From NCBI RefSeq assembly GCF_963259705.1, contig NC_081861.1:105206102-105270101 (forward strand): a stretch of DNA of 64,000 nt. The letters run 5' to 3'. How positions within the stretch are numbered: position 1 is the first letter of the stretch; each line of letters begins with the position of its first letter. The DNA comes from Myotis daubentonii (taxonomy: Eukaryota; Chordata; Mammalia; Chiroptera; Vespertilionidae). Made by a program: the position numbers and the translations under genes. Positions 43,609 to 55,333 of this stretch are shown here, piece after piece. The notes beneath the pieces were generated by a model. That model was not told where the DNA came from and did not search any database. It saw only the letters and a list, made by a program, of their open reading frames with translations.

Positions 43609-43860
43609 AAGGAAACAGTGACCTTAAAGGGCACACTAAATCAGATGGATTCAATTGATATTTAGAGAACAATTCATCCCAAATTGTCAGAATACATAGT
43701 CTTCTCAAGTTCACATGGAACATTCTCAAAGTTAGATCATATTTTAGGACACAAAATAAGTCTTAAAAAATTTAAGAAGACTGAAATCATATCAAGCAAC
43801 TTCTTGGATCACAATGGCATGACTAGAAATCAACTACAATAAGAAACAAAAACTAGAAAA

Positions 43861-44080
43861 GCCCAGCTGCTGTAGCTCAATGGTTGAGTGTTGACACATG
43901 AACCAAGAGGACACTGGTTCGATTTCCAGTCAGGGCACATGCCTGGGTTGCGGGCTCAATCCCCAGTAGGTGGCATACAAGAAGCAACCAATCAATGATG
44001 TTTCTCTCTCCTCAATGTTTTTATTTCTCTATCCTTTTCCCTTCCTCTCTCTCTAACAGTAAGTAAAAAATATATTTTAA
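43861..44080 (+). mobile_element. Ves SINE
   Basis: GCCCAGCTGCTGTAGCTCAA head, CTGGTTCGATTTCCAGTCAG, a TATATTTTAAG tail. Target duplication AAGAAACAAAAACTAG / AAGAAACTAAAAATAG. Confidence 0.9.
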
Positions 44081-44151
44081 GAAACTAAAAATAGATTCAA
44101 ATACATGTAGGATAAATAGCATGTTATTAAACAATAAATTGATTTGTTACT

Positions 44152-44335
44152 TGCCCAGCTGGTGTGGCTCAGTAGTTGAGTGTTGACCCATGAACCAGAA
44201 GAAAACAGTTCAATTCCCCATCAGGAGTGTTGTATAGGAGACAGCCAATCAATGAATTAATGATACTCTCTCATCATTGATGTTTCTATTTCTTGCTCCC
44301 TCTCCCTTTTTCCCTGAAATCAATATATATATATA
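44152..44335 (+). mobile_element. Ves SINE, internally shortened
   Basis: TGCCCAGCTGGTGTGGCTCA head; about 35 bases missing around the usual CATGTACCTGGGTTGCGGGC part; a TATATATATAG tail. Confidence 0.85.
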
Positions 44336-44413
44336 GTATTACCAAGCAGATATCAACAAAGAAATAAAAAACTTCCTGGAAACAAATACAAATGAACACA
44401 AACCAAACCAAAT

Positions 44414-44420
44414 CATCATT

Positions 44421-44465
<45 letters not shown>
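44414..44465. repeat. (ATC)n microsatellite
   Basis: About 17 ATC units within L1 ORF2. The poly-Ser open frame over it is not a gene. Confidence 0.9.
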
Positions 44466-45240
44466 TATGGGACACAGGGAACACAGTCCTGAAAGGGAAG
44501 TTCATAGCATTACAAGCCTACCTCAAGAAACAAGAAATGCCCAAATAAATAGGCTAACCCTACAACTAAAAGAATTAGGAAGAGAGAAAACAAAACAAAC
44601 AAACAAACAAAAAAACAGAACAGAGTAAGTAGAAGAAAGGAAATAATAAAACTCAGAGCAGGAATAAATTACATACAGACCAAAAAATAAGTCAGTACAA
44701 AAGATCAATGAAACCAAGAGCTTTTTCTTCAGAAAGATAAAAAAAGATTGATGAACCTTTAGTCAGACTCTTCAAGAAATAGAGAGGCCTCAAATAAATA
44801 AAGTCAGAAATGATAGAGGTGAAGTAACAACTGACATCACAGATATACAAATGATTGTAAGAAAATATGTTGAACAACTACATTCCAACAAACTACATCC
44901 TAAAAAAATGAAAAATTCCTAGAAACATACAATCTTCCAAAGCTCAATCAGAAAAAAAAAAAATCCTGTATAAGCCAATAACAAGCAGTAATGAAAACAC
45001 TCCCAGCAAACAAACTCCCTGGTTAGGATGGCTTCACAGGCGAGTTTTATCAAACATTCAATGAAGAATTAACACCTATCCTTCTGAAATTATTTTAAAA
45101 AATCAAGACTTCCAAGATGTTCATAGGAGGAAAAATTATTCTAATTGTAAAACAAGGTAGATACCTCAAAAAAAGAAAATGACAGGCCAATATCCCTGAT
45201 AAACATAAATGTTAAAATTATAAAAAATATTATTGATAAA

Positions 45241-45500
45241 ATTAACCTAGCTTTTTGAAATTATAATTGTAAATTGACCATAACTCTGTGATAGATTCAT
45301 GAGAGAGTTGTCAAGTAGTTTGTAAATAGGCAAGTAATTTTATGTGTGATATAATTCAATTTATATGAGTGGCATTAATCTTTGTCAGAATTTCTAAATG
45401 GATGTGATTTATTCAATTTTAAGGAGCATAGCTAGGGCATATGTTCAATAAATGAAGATGATAGAAATATTATCGGTGGCCAGGAGGAAATTATTATTTT
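45241..45500. other. Unrecognised unique DNA
   Basis: AT-rich. It separates the broken L1 (ending about 45240) from the inverted segment of the next L1. Confidence 0.4.
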
Positions 45501-45944
45501 TTAAGGAAATGTGTTAATAGGAATTGCGTTGGATATATAGTTGCTTTGGGAAGCATGCACATTTTAATGATGTTAATTCTTCCAATCCATGAACATGTTA
45601 CATGCTTCCACTTATTTGTAACTTTCTCAAATTCTTGGTTAAATATCCTATATTTCTCAGTTCAGGGTTTTAGTTAAACACAGTCCTAGGAGCTTTGTTT
45701 TTGTTGATGCAATCTTGAATGGGATTGTTTTCATAGTTTATCTTTCTGATATCTCATTATTGGTGTATAAAAATGCCACCAATTCCTTAATATTGCTTTT
45801 ATATCCTGCTTATTTTTCAAATTCATTTATTAGGTCTAGTAGTTTTTTGCTGAGTTTTTAGGGTTTTCTATGAACAGTATCTTGACAGCAAATAATGACA
45901 ATATTAATTCCCCCTTTCCAATTTAGATGCCATTTTATTTCTTA

Positions 45945-46555
45945 CTAGTAGCCCGTCACGCGATATCGCACACAGTAGGCTGCCCACCACTTCTGGGGGA
46001 GCTGGTGGGAACCGCAGCATGCGGCCAGGAGCTGCGCTGCTTCCACAGGAGCTGTGCGGCTTCCACGGGAGGTGGAAGCAAGCTGCAGGCACCCATGGGA
46101 GCCGGAAGGGAGCAGCACCGCTTCTGCAGGAGGCAAGAGGGACCCGCACTGCTTCAGCAAGAGCTGGGAGGTACCCGCTCCAATTCAGTGGGAGGTGGGA
46201 GGGACCCGAGCTGCTCCTGTGGGAGGTGGTTCGCCAGCTCCTCTCTGGGCCTGTGCTTGGCAGCAGAGGCTGAGGACCAGCCTCCCTGTCCCTGTCCATG
46301 TCCATTCTGGCTCTGGGGGGCTGGCCCAAGCCAGGCACAGAGACAAAGCAAGCATTCCGCCAGGCTGCTCATGCTTCCTGCTCTCAGCGGCCACCTCCCC
46401 GCCCGCTCCCCCCCCCTCCCCCCCCCCCCCCCCCCGGACTGGGGGACTGCGGCAGGGCTGACAGGACTGGGCCCTGCCATCTTGTGGCTATGGGTGCCGC
46501 CATATTTTTGACAGAGTGATGGTTAATTTACATATTGCCCTTTTATTAGATAAGA
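45945..46555 (-). mobile_element. Helitron with a distinct 3' hairpin, reversed
   Basis: Minus strand: 5' TCTTATCTAATAAAAGGGCA at 46555, 3' end GCGATATCGCGTGACGGGCT then ACTAG, last base 45945. Flanked by A (45944) and T (46556). The hairpin core GCGATATCGC differs from the GTGCAC hairpin of the others. The interior is GC-rich with about seven GGGAGCTGxxxGG-like units of about 40 bp, and has a C run (46408-46437). The overlapping open frames of 70-190 codons reflect this GC-rich repeat and agree with no known protein. Confidence 0.85.
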
Positions 46556-46768
46556 TGTTTATTTGATTGCTGTGGCTAGGACTTCCAGTAATGTGTTGAA
46601 TATAAGTCATGAAAGTGGACATCTCTATCTTGTTCCTAATCTTAAGGAAAATACTTTTACTTTTTGCCAATTGAGTATGATGTTGGAAACAGGTTTTTCA
46701 AACGTGACTTTTATTATGATGAGGTATGACCCCTCTGTTCCCACATTGTTGAGAGTTTCTATCATTAA

Positions 46769-47229
46769 CTAGAGGCACCATGCACTAGTGGGATCCCTCA
46801 GCCTGGCCTGCAGGATTGGGCTGAAACTGGCTCTCCGACATCCTCAGAGGGGTCCCAGATTGCAAGAGGGTGCAGGCCAGGCTGAGGGACCCCACCAGTG
46901 CACAATCAGGGCTGGGGAGTGTGCGGGAGTTTGGCTAGCTGGGGAGGGACCGCGGGAGGGCTCCAGGACCTGTCTGGCCCATCTCGCTCAGTCCCGATTG
47001 GCCAAACTCCAACAGCAAGCTAATCTACCTGTCGGAGTGTCTACCCCTTGGTGGTCAGTACACGTCATAGTGAATGGTCAACCGATTGACTGTCTGACCC
47101 CAGTGGTCAGTGCATGTCATAGTGAGCAATTGAGGGGCCTTAGCATATCATTAGCATATTACACTTTGATTGGTTGAACAGGGTACCAGATGACCGGTCC
47201 TTAGCATATTAGGCTTTTATTATATAGGA
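46769..47229 (-). mobile_element. Non-autonomous Helitron, reversed
   Basis: Minus strand: 5' TCCTATATAATAAAAGCCTA at 47229, 3' end CTAG at 46769-46772. Flanked by A (46768) and T (47230). The 3' hairpin is degenerate (CTAGTGCATGGTGCCTCTAG). The interior repeats a TGACCACTGGGGTCAG-type unit (47030-47130). Confidence 0.85.
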
Positions 47230-47244
47230 TGGGTGCTGGATTTT

Positions 47245-47750
47245 ATTTTATTATTATTTTTTATTATTGTCTAAAGTTTTACAAATGTCTCTTTTTCGCC
47301 AATTGACCCCACCACCCCAGCCATTTCCATCCCGGGCAAGCCCCCACTGCCCCAGTGCCTGTATCCATTGGTTATTCTAATATGCATGCATACAAGTCCT
47401 TTGGTTGCTCTCTAAGCTTCCCTCCCTTACTATTTGTCTTTGGATCTATTCTTGTTCATCAAATTATGTTGATCATTATATCCCACGTATGAGTGAGATC
47501 ATGTGATATTTATCTTTCTCCTACTGGCTTATTTCACTTAGGATAATGCTCTCCAGTTCAATCCATACTGTTGCAAATGGTAAAAGTTCCTTCTTTTTTA
47601 TAGCGGCATAGTATTCCATTGTGTAGATGTACTACAGTTTTTTAATCTACTCATCTGCTAATAGGCACTTAGGCTGTTTCCAAATCCTTGCTATTGTAAA
47701 TTGTGCTGCTATGAACATAGGGGTACATATATTCTTTCTGATTGCTGATT
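47245..47750 (-). mobile_element. 5'-truncated L1 3' end, reversed
   Basis: Reversed L1 3' UTR and the last 80 or so codons of ORF2 (ends at ATTCTTTCTGATTG). It is inserted into the RT part of the older L1; TGCTGGATT and TGCTGATTG at its ends are a probable target duplication. Confidence 0.75.
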
Positions 47751-48511
47751 GAATGCTCTTTCTGAATCTATTGATATAATCATATGATTTTTATATTTCC
47801 TTTTGTTTATGTGATTATCACATTTATTGATTTGTGAATATTGTACCAAGCTTGCATTCACATAAAATATCCCACTTGATCAGGGTGTATAATATTTTAT
47901 TTGACTGCTGGATCTGGATTGTTAATATTTTGTTAAGAATTTTAGTATCTATGTTCATCAGGGATATTGGTCTATAATTTTATTTCTATGTAATTGCTAT
48001 CTGGTTTTGGAATTAGGATATACTGACCTCATAAAAAGAGATTGAAAGTTTTCCCTCCTCTTATTTTTTTTGGAATAGTTTGAGAAGGATAGGTACTAGT
48101 TCTTCTTTGCATTATTGGTAAAATTTGCCTGTGAAGCCATCAAGTCCAGGACATTTGCTGGGAGTTATTATTATTACTATTTCAATTTCATTAGTTTTAT
48201 TTTTTCCATTTATTTATTTATTTACTTACTTATTTATTTATTTTTTATTGCTTAAAGTATTACAAAGAGTATTACATATGTCTCCTTTTTTTCCCCCTGC
48301 CCTTGACAATCCCCTGGACTCCCCTACCCCCCAGTGTCTTATGTCCATTGGTTATGCTTATATGCATGCATACAAGTCCTTTGGTTGCTCTCTTACCCAC
48401 ACCCCTCCTGCTTTCCCACCCACCCCGGCCTTCCTGCTGTAGTTTGACAGTCTGTTTGAGGCAGCTCTGCCTCTGTATCTATTTTTGTTCATAAGTTTAT
48501 AATGGTCTTTA

Positions 48512-51500
48512 TTATCCAGAAATGAGTGACATCATGTGGTATTTTTCCTTCATTGACTGGCTTATTTCACTTAGCATAATGCTCTCCAGTTCCATCCATG
48601 CTGTTGCAAATGGTAGGAGTTCCTTCTTTTTTATAGCAGCATAGTATTCCATCGTGTAGATGTACCACAGTTTTCTAATCCATTCATCTACAGATGGGCA
48701 CTTAGGTTGTTTCCAGATCTTAGCTATGGTGAATTGTGCTGCTACGAACATAGGGGTGCATATATCCTTTCTGATTGGTGTTTCTGGTTTCCTGGGATAT
48801 ATTCCTAGAAGTAGGATCACAGGGTCAAATGGGAGTTCCATTTGTAGTTTTTTGAGGAAACTCCATACTGTCTTCCATAGTGGCTGCACCAGTCTGCATT
48901 ACCACCAGCAGTGCACAAGTGTTCCTTTTTCTCCACATCCTCTCCAGCACTTGTCGTTTGTTGATTTGTTGATGATAGCCAGTCTGACAGGTGTGAGATG
49001 GTACCTCATTGTTGTTTTGATTTGCATCTCTCGGATGATTAGTGACTTTGAGCATGTTTTCATATGTCTGTTGGCTTTCTGAATGTCCTTTTTTGAAAGG
49101 TGTCTATTTAGGTCCTTTGCCCATTTTTTGATTGGATTGTTTATCTTCCTTTTGTTAACTTGTATGAGTTCCCTGTAAATTTTGGAGATTAGGCCCTTAT
49201 CAGATATGACATTGGCAAATATGTTTTCCCACGCAGTAGGTTTTCTTGTTGTTTTGTTGATGGTTTCTTTTGCTGTGCAGAGGCTTTTTATTTTGATGTA
49301 GTCCCATTTGTTTATTTTCTCTTTAGTTTCCCATGCCCTAGAAGCTGTATCGGTGAAGAAATTGCTTCGGCATATGTCTGAGATTTTGTTGCCTTTGGAT
49401 TCTTCTAGTATTTGTATGGTTTCCCATCGTATATTTAAGTCCTTTATCCATTTTGAGTTTATTTTTGTGAATGGTGTAAGTTGGTAGTCTAGTTTAATTT
49501 TTTTGCATGTATCTGTCCAATTTTCCCAACACCATTTATTGAAGAGACTATCTTGACTCCATTGTATTTTCTTGCCTCCTTTGTCAAATATTAATTGAGC
49601 GTATTGGTTGGGGCTGATTTCTGGGCTCTCTATTCTATTCCATTGATCTATATGTCTGTTCTTGTGCCAGTACCAGGCAGTTTTGAGAACAGTGGCTTTG
49701 TAATACAGCTTAATATCTGGTATTGAGATCCCACCTACTTTGTTCTTTCTCAGGATTGCTGCAGCTATTCGAGGTCGTTTTTTATTCCAGATGATTTTTT
49801 GGAGAGTTCGTTCTAGATCTGTGAAGTATGCTGTTGGTATTTTAATGGGAAGTGCGTTGAATTTATAGATTGCTTTGGGCAGTATGGACATTTTAATGAT
49901 GTTGATTCTACCAATCCAAGAACATGGTATGTTCTTCCATCTGTTTATGTCTTCCTCTATCTCTTCTTCAATGTCCTGTAGTTTTCTGAGAAGAGGTCTT
50001 TTACCTCTTTAGTTAAGTTTATGCCTAGGTAGCTTAATTTTTTTGGTGCGATGGTAAATGAGATTGCTTTTTTAGTCTCTCTTTCTGCACATTCACTATT
50101 GGTGTATAGAAATGCCATAGATTTCTTGGCGTTAATTTTGTATCCTGCTACATTGCCAAATTCTTTTATTAAGTCTAATAGTTTATTGATGGGGTCTTTA
50201 GGGTTTTTTAAGTATAATATCATGTCATCTGCAAATAAGGAGAGTTTTACTTATTCTTTTCCAATTTGGATGCCTTTTATTTCTTCTTCTTGTCTAATTG
50301 CAATGGCTAATACTTCCAATACTATGTTGAACAGGACTGGTGAGAGTGGGCATCCCTGTCTTGTTCCTGTTCTTAGAGGAAATGGTGTTAGTTTTTGTCC
50401 ATTGAGTATGATGTTGGCTGTGGGCCTGTCATATATGGCTTTTATTATGTTGAGGTATGATCCTTCAATTCCCACCTTGCTGAGAGTTTTTGTCAAAAAT
50501 GGGTGTTGAATTTTGTCAAATGCTTTTTCTGCATCAATTGATATGACCATGTGGTTTTTTTTTCTTTCAATTTGTTTATGTGATGTATCACGTTTATTGA
50601 TTTGCGGATATTGTACCATCCTTGCATCCCTGGGATAAATTCTACTTGGTCATGGTGTATGATCTTTCTGATGTACTGCTGGATCCGATTTGCTAAGATT
50701 TTGTTGAGGATTTTGGCATCGATGTTCATGAGGGATATGGGCCTGTAATTCTCTTTCATTGTGTTGTCTTTACCTGGTTTTGGTATTAGGGTGATGCTGG
50801 CTTCATAGAATGAGCTTGGAAGTGTTCCTTCCTCTTGGATTTTTTGTAGCAGTCTGAGGAGGATAGGTTTTAGTTCTTCCTTGAATGTTTGGTAAAACTC
50901 CCCTGTGAAGCCATCTGGTCCTGGGCTTTTGTTTGCTGGAAGCTTTTTGATGACTGCTTCAATTTCTTCCATAGTTATTGGCCTATTGAGATTTTTAGAT
51001 TCTTCCTGATTAAGTTTTGGAATGTTGTATTTTTCTAGGAATATGTCCACTTCCTCCAGGTTGTCTAGTTTGTTGGAGTAGAGTTGTCCATAGTATTTTT
51101 TAACAATCATTTGTATTTCTGTGGGGTCTGTTGTTATTTCACCTCTATCATTTCTGATTTTGTTGATTTGGGTCCTTTCTCTTTGCTTCTTAGTGAGCCT
51201 GGCTAGAGGTTTGTCAATCTTGTTTATCCTTTCAAAGAACCAGCTCTTTGTTTCATTGACTTTCTGTATTGTTTTTTTGGTCTCTATGTCATTTGTTTCT
51301 GCTCTAATCTTTATTATCTCCTTCCTTGTGCTCACTCTGGGCTTTTCTTGTTGCTCCCTTTCTAATTCTTTGAGCTGTAGATTTAGATGATTTACTACCA
51401 TTTTTTCTTGTTTTTTGAGGTAGGCCTGTAGAGCTATAAACTTCCCTCTCAGGACTGCTTTCATTGCGTCCCAAAGGTTTTGGATTGTTGTGTTTTCATT

Positions 51501-52333
51501 GTCATTAGTTTCCAGGATGTTTTTAATTTCTTCTTTGATCTGATTGGTAACCCAATCAATATTTAATAACGTGCTATTCAGCTTCCAAGTGTTTGACTAT
51601 TTTGAGTTGTTTTTGTTGTAGTTTATTTCTAATATTATGGCCTTGTGGTCTGAGAAGATGCCTGGTATGATTTCAATCTTCTTGAATTTGGGGAGACTTT
51701 GTTTGTGACACAAATATGTGGTCTATTTTTGAAGATGTCCCATGAGGACTTGAGAAGAACGTATATTTTGTGGCTTTGGGGTGAAGTGTTCTGAAGATGT
51801 CAATTAAGTCCATCTGATCTAGTGAGTCATTTAGGATTGCTGTTTCTTTGCTGAGTTTTTGTCTAGCGGATTTATCCTGTGATGTCAGTGGTGTATTAAA
51901 GTCCCTTACTATGATTGTATTGTTGTTGATCTCTCCCCTGATATCCTCCAGGAGTTTTCTTATGTATGTGGGTGCTCCTGCATTGGGTTATATATGTTTA
52001 TCAGGGTTATATCCTCTTGTTGTATTGATCCCTTTAGTATTATGAAGTGGCCTTTCTTATCTCTTGTTATGGCCTTCACTTTGAGGTTTATTTTGTCTGA
52101 TATAAGTATTGCTACCCCAGCTTTTTTTTTTCATTTCCATTTGTCTGAAAGATATTTTTCCATCCCTTCACTTTCAGTCTGTGTGAGTCCCTTCTAATGA
52201 GGTGGGTCTCTTGTAGACAGCAAATATATGGGTCATGTTTTTTTATCAATTCAGCCACTTGATGTCTTTTGATTGGACCATTTAGTCCATTTACGTTTAA
52301 AGTTATTATTGAAAGGTACTTGTTTGTAGCCAT
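48512..52333 (-). pseudogene. ORF2: L1 ORF2 (endonuclease / reverse transcriptase), full span with several lesions
   Basis: About 1,274 codons in total. The start is MATNKYLSIITLNVNGLNGP at 52333 and the endonuclease covers the first 240 or so residues. Frame breaks: an A-run at about 52122-52131; further lesions between 52112 and 51464; a T-run at about 50553-50561; TAA at about 50251; a shift near 49957; TAA at about 48899 in CWWECK. Longest open pieces are 323 codons (50493-51464, with [13 protein letters not shown] and [18 protein letters not shown]) and 330 codons (48899-49891). The catalytic FADD box (about 50218-50235) is intact. The C-terminal [14 protein letters not shown] segment is present. 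No full protein can be made. Confidence 0.9.
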
Positions 52334-52385
52334 TTCTATTTTTTTTTTGTGGCTGCTTTCTTTCTGGGCTTTTTAGTTCTTCTTT

Positions 52386-53258
52386 TTACACCAGTTCCTT
52401 TAGCATTTCTTGCATTGCTGGCTTGGTGGTGATAAACTCCCTTAGCCTTTTTTTGTCTGTGAAGCTTCTTATTTCCCCTTCAATTTTGAATGACAGCCTT
52501 GCTGGAAAGAGTATTCTTGGATTCAGCCCTTTGCTTTGCATCACTTTGTAAATTTCTGTCCATTCTTTTCTGGCCTGATGTGTTTCTGTTGAGAAATCAT
52601 TCGATAATCTGATGGGGGATCCTTTGTAGGTAACTCTCTGTTTCTCTCTTGCAGCCTTTAAGATTATGTCTTTGTCTTGTACATTTGCCATTGTTATTAT
52701 GACGTGTCTTGGTGTGGGTCTTTTGGGGTTTATCTTGCCTGGGACTCTCTGTACTTGCGTAACTTTTTTCTTCCCCATATCTGGGAAGTTTTCTGACATT
52801 ATTTCTTCAAATAGATTTTCTCATCCTTGCTGCTCTTCTTGTCCTTCTTGAAGCCCTATTATGCGTATGTTACTTCGTTTCATGTTGTCCCGAAGCTCCC
52901 TTAGGCTCTCCTCCTGCTTTTAAATTTTTTTCTCCAGTTGCTGTCCAGATTGAGCTTGTTTCTATGCCTTATCTTCTAATTCACTAATTCGGTCCTCTGC
53001 TTCTTCTAGTCTGCTGTTGAAACTTTCCATGGTGTTTTTGATTGTAGCTATATCACTTTTCATTTCTTCCTGATTCTTGCATAGGTTGTTGATTTTCTCA
53101 TCCATTCGGTGAATGAATTGTACAACCATTATTCTGAATTCTTTTTCTGTCATGTTGCATGCTTCAACTTCATTAATGTCCTTTCTTGGTGACTCCTCAT
53201 TGTCTTTCCTCTGGGTGTTGTTTCCTCTCTTCATTCTGATTATCTCCCGATTGTTCAA
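52386..53258 (-). pseudogene. ORF1: L1 ORF1 with three stops
   Basis: About 291 codons. The N-terminal piece (52962-53258, 98 codons) holds a coiled-coil pattern ending ISELEDKA. The C-terminal piece (52386-52799, 137 codons) holds the RNA-binding domain and C-terminal domain (ARLSFKIEGEIRSFTDKKRL). Stops near 52960, 52918 and 52820 lie between them. The gap to ORF2 is 52 bases. Confidence 0.9.
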
Positions 53259-54307
53259 TCGTCGAGTTGCGTGGTCCTGGGCCGTGTGCAGTGGGAGCCT
53301 CCCATCACCCTAGTGTCACTGAAGAGCTCTGACACTAAGATGTGTGGTTGTGGTGGGTTGGTGGGAACCAGGCTCGCTCTGAGTCAGTGTTGTCAGCGCT
53401 CAATGTGGCCTCGTACGCGCCCTTAGAATCAGGGACCCTGCCTGCACTGTGCTGAAACAGAGACCCCCCCTGAAGCGTGTTGAAAACCAGAGCCCCCTAG
53501 CGTGTGCCAGGAGTCAGAGTTCCCCAGAATTCAGTATCAGAGTCTCTGATGCTTCGTGTGACCTTGCCTTGAGAATCAAGGTCCCTGTGTGCCCTTGCAC
53601 CACTGGCTCTTAGTATGAATGCACAGGAAATCAGGATCTCAGGTGCAGGTGATAAGAAACACAGTCAAGTCACTGGTGCTTGGTGCTGCCTCCTGCCCAG
53701 AGAATCGGGGTCCCTGGGCCTGTGATACACGGGACTAATTCCCAGCCCAGGGCTCAGAAGCTGGCAGTGCGAGTAGGATCAGTTCCAAGGTGCTCACCCA
53801 CTTCCAGGCTAAAGTTCCTGGAGCGCTGAGGCCCTGGCAAGGGGTGGGTCTATCAGTTAGTTACTCTGGTGCTGCCCACAAGCCTGCGGGAAGGGGGGAT
53901 GGGCTCTGTTACTCACGGATCTGCCGCGGGGATTTCTGAACTTTTGGTGTCCGCAGGTCTGTAGCTGTGGTCGCAGGTCTCTGTCCCCAGTGGCCGCAGG
54001 GTCCTGGTATGCCTCTGAGATCAGACTGGGTGGTGCTGAGGCCAGGATCCTAGTCTCAAGCAGCTCTGTTTCCCAAGATGGCATGGTTGCCGTGCCTGTG
54101 CTGGCTGCCCAGGAGTGTCCGTGCAGGGAGCCAGACTCCGCCGCCTAAGACTGCCCGGTTTAGCATCCCCTTAGAAGACCTGCAGAATCTAACTGTCCCT
54201 AGCTCATACACACACACCACACGTGTCCACACACTCCTCTATCACTTCCTTGCACTCTCACACTCTCTCCCTCCCTACCTTCCTGCTGGTCGCCATTTTG
54301 GAAGTCC
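53259..54307 (-). promoter_or_regulatory. L1 5' UTR (internal promoter region)
   Basis: About 1,050 bases upstream of ORF1, GC-richer than the surroundings. It starts with an AAAATGGCGACC motif, a YY1-like site common at L1 5' ends. It differs in sequence from the 5' UTR of the L1s at 490 and 39742. Whether it drives transcription cannot be told from the sequence. Confidence 0.6.
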
Positions 54308-55333
54308 CAATTTCATTAGTTTTAATTGGTCTATTAAAATACCAATTACATATTACACATATATAGAACAAATTTTCCAAAAATACATATGAAGACAAAT
54401 AAGTCCCTGAATAGCCTCTGTAATCTTCATAAAAAAAAAGAACAAAGTTTTAAGGGTCACAATACATGTTATGAAACTGTACTACAAGGTATTTTAACCA
54501 AAGCAGCCTCGTACTGGCATAATAACAGACAAATAGATCAATGGAATTGAACACAGAGCCCAGAAACCAACCCACACCCCAAACCAATATGCTCAATTAA
54601 TACTTGACAATGGAGGCAAGAGCATACAATGGAATAAAAATAGTATCTTCAATAAATGATGTTGGGAAAATTGGACAAGTACATGCAAAAAAATGAATTT
54701 AGACAACCAACTTATACCATATACAAGATTTAATTCAAAATGAGTAAAAGACTAAAATGTAAAACCACAAAACCATAAAAATCCTAAAAGAAAACGTTGG
54801 CAATAAAATCTCAGTCATCTCTCATAACAATACTTTTGTCGATATAGCTCCTTGGGCAGGGAAAACAAAAGAAAAAATAAGGAAATGGGACATGAAACTA
54901 AAGTGTTTTGGCACAGCAAAAGAAACCAGCAACAAAATGAAGAGGTAGCCTACTGTATGGGAGAGTATATTTGCTAAGGATGCATCTGATAAGGGATTAA
55001 TTTTCAAAATATATAAGAACTTATACAATTCAACACCAGGAAGACAGAAAAATCCAATTAAAACATGGGCAAAGACATGAATAAACTTTTTTCCAAAGAG
55101 GACATACAAATGACCAATAGACATATGAAAAACTGCTCAACATCACAAATCATCAGAGAGATGCAAATTAAAATCACAAGGAGACATCATTCCAAACCTG
55201 CCAGAATAGCTACCATCAATAAATTAAAAACAAACAAACAAACAAGTGCTGGACAGGATGTAGAAGAAAGGAAACACAAGTGTACTCTTCATGGGAATGC
55301 ACACTTGTGCAGCCACTTTGTAAAACAGTATGG

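Larger units (their letters stand above)
39742..45240 (+). mobile_element. L1 with long 5' UTR, ORF1 and part of ORF2
   Basis: It starts near TTTTCAAGATGGCAGCAGAC. The 5' UTR (to about 42150) includes a T/C-rich tract (41205-41850) interrupted by a reversed SINE. ORF1 (about 42150-42570) and ORF2 (from about 43000) follow, cut by an AT run, an L1 3' scrap, two SINEs and an ATC run. The copy breaks off in the RT region at about 45240 (after GGATGGCTTCACAGG) with no 3' end. All frames are interrupted. Confidence 0.75.
48200..54307 (-). mobile_element. Near full-length L1, reversed, with 17-bp target duplication
   Basis: 6.1 kb from a 5' UTR (54307 to about 53259, beginning GGACTTCCAAAATGGCGACC on the minus strand) through ORF1, ORF2, 3' UTR and tail (reversed T-rich 48200-48245). 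CAATTTCATTAGTTTTA occurs at both ends (48183-48199 and 54308-54324). It lies in the RT region of an older inverted L1. Lesions are few compared with the other L1 copies, so it is among the youngest insertions here, but it is not intact. Confidence 0.95.

Noticed and set aside
45927..46511. 194-codon forward frame and overlapping frames on both strands
   Set aside because: GC-rich repeat interior of a Helitron; many frames stay open because stops are rare in such composition.
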